From the NCBI GenBank assembly GCA_015478945.1, contig JABUQX010118757.1:5001-17388 (forward strand): a DNA stretch of 12,388 nucleotides. The letters run 5' to 3'. This DNA comes from Trachelipus rathkii (Eukaryota > Arthropoda > Malacostraca > Isopoda > Trachelipodidae). The notes under the pieces were generated by a model that saw only the letters and a program-made list of their open reading frames with translations, did no database searches and was not told the origin of the DNA. Both the position numbers and the translations under genes were made by a program. Shown one piece after another: positions 8,112 through 12,388 of the stretch. Each line of letters starts with the position of its first letter. Position 1 is the stretch's first letter.

Positions 8112-8175
8112 TTATGAATTATTTATTAAGTTCGTACATGATTTTTTTCATGTTACGTAGCACTCCACTGGAGCC

Positions 8176-8368
8176 ATATCTTGAACTAGAGTTGAAATAA
8201 GGCTCCATTAATGAATAAAATGAAAAGACTATGGGAGTTGAGTTTTAACAAACTTTAGGCTGTAACTTTTTCCTAAAGAGAGCGCGATTTTCGTTTTCAT
8301 TATTAATTTTTTTAAAGTAAAATATAACTGAGGATTTAATAAAATCGGGGGACATCTGGGATTATTAT
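8176..8368 (-). repeat. Repeat family copy F (reverse)
   Basis: On the minus strand it reads CCCAGATGTCCCCCGATTTT, then TACTTTAAAAAAATTAATAA, TGAAAACGAAAATCGCGCTC, TCTTTAGGAAAAAGTTACAG, AAGTTTGTTAAAA, CCCATAGTCTTTTCAT, and ends near CTCTAGTTCAAGATAT at 8176. Confidence 0.65.
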
Positions 8369-8390
8369 TTACACAAAATAATGATAAAAT

Positions 8391-8469
8391 AATGACTATA
8401 TTGGTGACCAGTGTATCAAAAATGATTAGAATATTTTATTTTATTTTTTTTAGAAAATTGATACCCCCT
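8391..8469 (-). repeat. Right arm of a distant inverted repeat
   Basis: The complement reads AGGGGGTATCAATTTTCTAA, then TTCTAATCATTTTTGATACA and CTGGTCACC, matching 6151-6237. Confidence 0.6.
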
Positions 8470-9699
8470 CACCCTTTAAGGTAAACAAGTCTGTCAAATC
8501 TAACCGGCCTTTATCATTTTCTTGTAAACAGGAACGACGTACATCATTCAAAAATAGGCCTAGTTACAGCAAGGACTAGATGAAAATCATAGTAAAGATG
8601 AAGATAATATTTTTTTGTAAATTTAACATTTAATTTATTTTCCGTGCTCTTCTTCGTGGATAAGATAAAAATACGCAAAAATTTCTAAATAATCCATTCG
8701 AAATTGCAACTAAAGACCGTAGAGCTATTTCTTTGTGAATCCCGGAAAAATTTACACTGTACACAAATAACTTTGAAATAAGTATGTAAGTATTGTGGCA
8801 TAAATACAATAATTGTGTACAGAAGTTTAAAACAACCTAAACCCAAGGTCACGCAAATCTTTTTAAAATTTATTTCGGCCGGTTTGAATTTCTTACATTT
8901 GGCCACCTTACCATATCACTCAGTCAGCTGATTACGCAAATATTTATGACAAGTAGCTTTTTCAGGAAGTTTGTTTTGACGTCGTAGACTAAAATTGCAA
9001 AGATTGGAAGTAAAAATAATAGTCATAATACGTATTGAAGAAGTTTAAGCAAAAATTTATTAATATTTACTTTACCATGTTTTAAAATAAACTATAAAGT
9101 CATATATAGCAATGTAACATAAGTTGGCTTATATTGGCCCTAAAACAGTTAAAGTTCTCCCTTACTAATTTGTACATTTTTACTGTTCCAATACTGCTTA
9201 AGAGCACTTAAGAAATTCAAATGGCCCTATTAGGGTTGCGGTAATTGTGGAGTATTACTATTTACTGACTTTGGTTTCATGCAAATACAGTATTAAAACT
9301 ATAAACATTTAATTTACAAAAATGGTTTTAAAAAATTATTTGAATTTTTTTTTTTTTTTACTGATTTTCGTACATTTTATGTTAATATTTTCAATAAAAA
9401 TATAAAAAATAACCCTAAGAAAATCATAACGTTTCGGCTTCCCTTCCTTCCTTCATGTAGGGATGAAGAGAAACTATTGAAATATGTTTCAGATTATCAA
9501 TAAATGATATTAAAATTTTTTGATAATCGATTGTTTTAATGATTACACTGGATGACAGAAATTTTGTTAAATGGATAGCATGAACTGTTTCTTATATATT
9601 TTGGTACGCTGAAAACGAATATACTCCGTAAATAGTTAGAATGAAATTTTTTGTTATTTTACTATATTTCATAAACAAAAAATATTTAAAACAAATATA

Positions 9700-9700
<1 letters not shown>
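8470..9700. other. Unassigned low-repeat stretch
   Basis: No transposon, RNA gene or protein family is recognised on either strand. A 73-codon minus-strand frame at 8906-8685 has no family features. The part at 8500-9000 is somewhat richer in GC and CpG than its surroundings. It includes GACGTC near 8979 and CAGCTG near 8926, which could be regulatory sites but are too short to claim. Confidence 0.5.
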
Positions 9701-9742
<42 letters not shown>

Positions 9743-9815
9743 TTTTACATATATATGTGATATAATATAATATGATATTAAATATATATATATATTATAT
9801 ATTAATATATATAAT
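9701..9815. repeat. TA-rich simple repeat
   Basis: Pure (TA)n from 9701 to about 9738, followed by degraded TATAA/ATATT variants to the edge of the next retroelement. Confidence 0.93.
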
Positions 9816-10885
9816 ATTCCCCAAGGCACTATTCTTATCACCAACTCTTTAACCTTCTTATAATGACTTACCCCAATAGCCTTACTGAAAATTACCAATA
9901 TATGTAGACGATCTAACAATCACAGCTCAAAACTCTTCTATAAATGCAGCATGCAGAGAACTACAACAATTTATAAACCAACTTTGAACAATGGCTAACA
10001 ACAAAGAATGATGACTGCACCTCCTCAAATATCCTCTATTACATTATTTACCCCGAACAAAGAGAATCAAATCTTCACCTAGCATTTCTCCTATCAAACA
10101 ATAGACTTGCCCTCAATAAACAACTCAACGTCCTACGTTTCACTTTTTATATACAATATTATTTCTATAGCCACAAATAAATTAAATGCTCTGAAAGCAT
10201 TAACTGGAACAAACTTTTGCCAACATAGAGACCCTCTCAATAGTATACAGACAATACCTTCGTCTTTTCTTAAAGTAAGCATCATAGCCTGGGTGCCGAC
10301 AATATCACAAACCAATAGTTAGAAACTAGAAACTACTAAATAAAGTTCTAAGAATATGATAGGCTGTCAATTTTATAGTAAATCACTCAATCATTCCTCT
10401 ACATCAAACATTACATCTAGCACCTAGAAGGAAAAAAATCCCACCAGTATTATATTATTCTAGCGTAAACAAAACCCTTCCCCCCTTTCAGATATCCCCA
10501 TTATCAAACATATTCATACCCAATTAACCCAAAGAATGATCTCCATAAATCCAAAAAACACCAAACTATAAACACATCCACCCAATATATCCCATACAGA
10601 AGAACCTTTGGACAGTCAACCCACAGTAATGTCCCATCACTGCTCTCAGGAATATAAATTTAAAATTCATAAAGCACTCTCCCAACTGTCAAAGGTGTTC
10701 CTCCCAAACAAACGACGACACAGAACATCTCTTATTAGACTGCTCTGACTTGACAGATGTTAGATGCAACTTCGACATGCTTACTCTAATGGATCTCTGG
10801 GCCTGGCTAGCTGTGGTGGCACAATATCTTGATATTGCCCACTTCTCGTAGGAGAGGAATGGGTGGCTACCAAGTAAAAAAAAAA
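9816..10885 (+). mobile_element. 5'-truncated jockey-like non-LTR retrotransposon relic
   Basis: The plus strand gives a broken ORF2 trail. IPQGT at 9816-9830 corresponds to the VPQGS box. The catalytic box reads YVDD at 9901-9912, followed by LTITAQNSSINAACRELQQF. KLNALKALTGTNF near 10170-10220 is the thumb segment. At the end there is a C-x2-C-x9-H-x4-C cysteine-histidine cluster (Cys codons 10687 and 10696, His 10726, Cys 10741). It is followed by HLLLDCSDLTDVRCNFD, LMDLWA and WLPSK. A run of ten A at 10876-10885 directly follows, so the 3' end is present and the 5' end is truncated at the palm. Stops and frameshifts inactivate it. Jockey-like elements of arthropods have this order; the exact family is not determined. 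Confidence 0.78.
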
Positions 10886-10991
10886 TTATATATATATATA
10901 TATATATTTTTATATATATATATATATATATATTTATTATATATATATAATATAAATATATTATATATATATATGATATATATAGTATAAC

Positions 10992-11032
<41 letters not shown>

Positions 11033-11073
11033 ATATATATAATATATATATATATAATAATATTATATATTTA

Positions 11074-11100
<27 letters not shown>
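10886..11100. repeat. Compound TA-rich repeat after the retroelement A-tail
   Basis: (TA)n blocks are separated by TATTTT, TATAATATAAAT and a GTATAACGGTATA interruption near 10984. It may have grown from the retrotransposon tail. Confidence 0.93.
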
Positions 11101-11106
<6 letters not shown>

Positions 11107-11339
11107 GCAGGTTAGCTTATTAGCTTAATATTAAAATTTTAAAATTCTTCTATCTTTTAAAAATTTTTGTATTGTGAAATTACTTTTAAAAAATAGACAT
11201 TTAGCATTTAGGGATGATATTGTATCTGAAAAACTACCTTAAAACATATAAAAGCTCAGATGGCTGCATCTCACCAAAGACAAAGTAGTAGAGGAAGGTC
11301 TACTGTTTTGGAAGGTAATTTATTAATGTTCTCTATATT
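11101..11339. other. Non-repetitive island with a possible small open frame
   Basis: A frame starts at ATG 11260 and reads MAASHQRQSSRGRSTVLEG before a GGTAATTT sequence that could be a splice donor at about 11314. The peptide is not recognised, and nothing upstream supports a gene. Confidence 0.2.
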
Positions 11340-11455
11340 TATTATAATATTAATTTTGTATATTATATATAATATATATAATGTATTATATATTTTATAT
11401 ATATATATTCATATTATGTATGTAATTAATATAGTTTATATATATATCTGTATAT
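11340..11455. repeat. Degenerate TA-rich repeat
   Basis: ATATAATATATAT and TATATATATT blocks with several non-TA interruptions. Confidence 0.85.
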
Positions 11456-11880
11456 GGCAAAAAGTGTTATCATAATCAGGACTCAATTTTGGGGAATATG
11501 ATGACTTGAGTCGTCTAGTCTATATGGGGACTATGTGAGTAGATTGACTCAGTGACTTGAGGGACTGAATGACGGCTTCTATAAATTGCTTTTTATCTTC
11601 CTCTCGTTTGTGCATAGAATAGGTAGAAAATGTTAATTTTTTTTAAACGTAAAGAATACCCCAGTTAACCAAAGATGGAAGGAGTCCGGGTCTCTCAGCT
11701 TTACTGGTAGACGACAAGGGGATTCATCCCCCTGTCCCATTGGCCCGAGCCCCCTAAAAATACAAAAATAAATAAATAAGAAATAAATTCTGGTCATCTA
11801 ACGTCAATCTGATTCAAGAATGTCATTTGTTTAGTGTAGGATTTGTAGTTTCTAATTACACGCTGTCTAAGCAACTCTGG
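11456..11880. other. Unassigned non-TA island
   Basis: The segment at 11475-11575 contains repeated GACT/AGTC words, including TGACTCAGTGACTTGAG near 11545. The segment at 11665-11755 is the most GC-rich patch in this part of the window, with CCCCCTGTCCCATTGGCCCG near 11729. Short frames on both strands are broken by stops and match nothing I know. It could be an old repeat fragment. Confidence 0.45.
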
Positions 11881-11901
11881 CAATATATATCTATTTATAT
11901 A

Positions 11902-11939
<38 letters not shown>

Positions 11940-11975
11940 ATTATATAATATATTATATCTATATTATATATATTT
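11881..11975. repeat. Degenerate TA-rich repeat
   Basis: A (TA)n core at about 11909-11934 with TATTATTATATAA variants around it. Confidence 0.85.
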
Positions 11976-12125
11976 ACCCGTTATTATATGGTGCTATTTA
12001 TACCGTATATGCGCATCAGGAGTTATGTACTATCATGTTCACTATGGGGTATACATGAGTAACTTTTTTAACGATTTTTGACGACTCGTCACCATATTCA
12101 GTTGGTCTGATCAGAAACTGGACTT
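11976..12125. other. Unassigned island between TA repeats
   Basis: About 150 bp of mixed composition. No coding or RNA feature is recognised. Confidence 0.5.
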
Positions 12126-12165
12126 TTGATATTACTATATTATATTATATATAATATATATGTAT

Positions 12166-12197
<32 letters not shown>

Positions 12198-12370
12198 TAT
12201 ATCTATTAATATATTATTATTATATATCTTACGTAATATTATATATTATATAATATATTTATATTTATATATATATATATATATTATATATATAATATTA
12301 TATTATATATATATATATATATTATATATTTATATATATCTTATATATATTATATATATTATCTATATAG
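12126..12370. repeat. Long compound TA-rich repeat
   Basis: About 245 bp built almost only of A and T in TATATA, TATTATATAT and ATAATATAT arrangements, many of them self-complementary. It runs nearly to the right edge. Confidence 0.93.
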
Positions 12371-12388
12371 GAAGCTGGTTTTATTACA

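Noticed and set aside
8685..8906. Minus-strand 73-codon open frame (MAKCKKFKPAEINF)
   Set aside because: It has two Cys pairs and a hydrophobic middle but no recognisable family, no splice context I can defend and ordinary length for chance in AT-rich DNA.

Overview
This is a eukaryotic, AT-rich window dominated by repeats. It carries one recognisable host gene fragment. Two consecutive minus-strand exons (1788-1666 and 1546-1320) encode the first transmembrane segments of an NRAMP/SLC11 divalent-metal transporter, called Malvolio in arthropods. The SNxT end of the second exon, the run IAIYLLSN and the [11 protein letters not shown] stretch read like an arthropod member. Together with the retroelement types and the very long (TA)n arrays, this suggests an arthropod, perhaps a decapod crustacean. 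That placement comes from recall of family sequences, not from a search.

Layout, left to right. 1-1055 is a decayed non-LTR retrotransposon on the minus strand, with the end of its endonuclease domain and the start of its reverse transcriptase. It lies in the intron downstream of the second NRAMP exon. 1061-1300 is a (TA)n tract that stops 19 nt from that exon's splice donor. 1320-1788 holds the two NRAMP exons and a 119-nt intron. 2030-3228 is a dead mariner element with eroded terminal inverted repeats next to TA. 3475-3536 is an (AAT)n tract. 3840-4371 is a (TA)n array interrupted by a 253-bp hairpin element resembling a MITE. 4905-6102 is a minus-strand CR1-like reverse transcriptase relic with an internal tandem duplication. 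6151-8469 is a nest of diverged repeats in both orientations, including a 491-bp inverted-repeat element at 7621-8111. 8470-9700 has no recognised content. 9816-10885 is a plus-strand jockey-like reverse transcriptase relic with a short A-tail, bounded on both sides by TA-rich repeats. From 10886 to the end the window is mostly TA-rich simple repeat with a few unassigned non-repetitive islands.

The only functional protein-coding sequence I can support is the NRAMP exon pair. Everything else that looks like coding sequence is a broken transposable-element gene or an artefact of the TA repeats. I found no operon, CRISPR array, RNA gene or new multi-gene system. The most unusual structure is the interleaved inverted-repeat family at 6151-8469, followed by the hairpin element sitting inside a (TA)n array.
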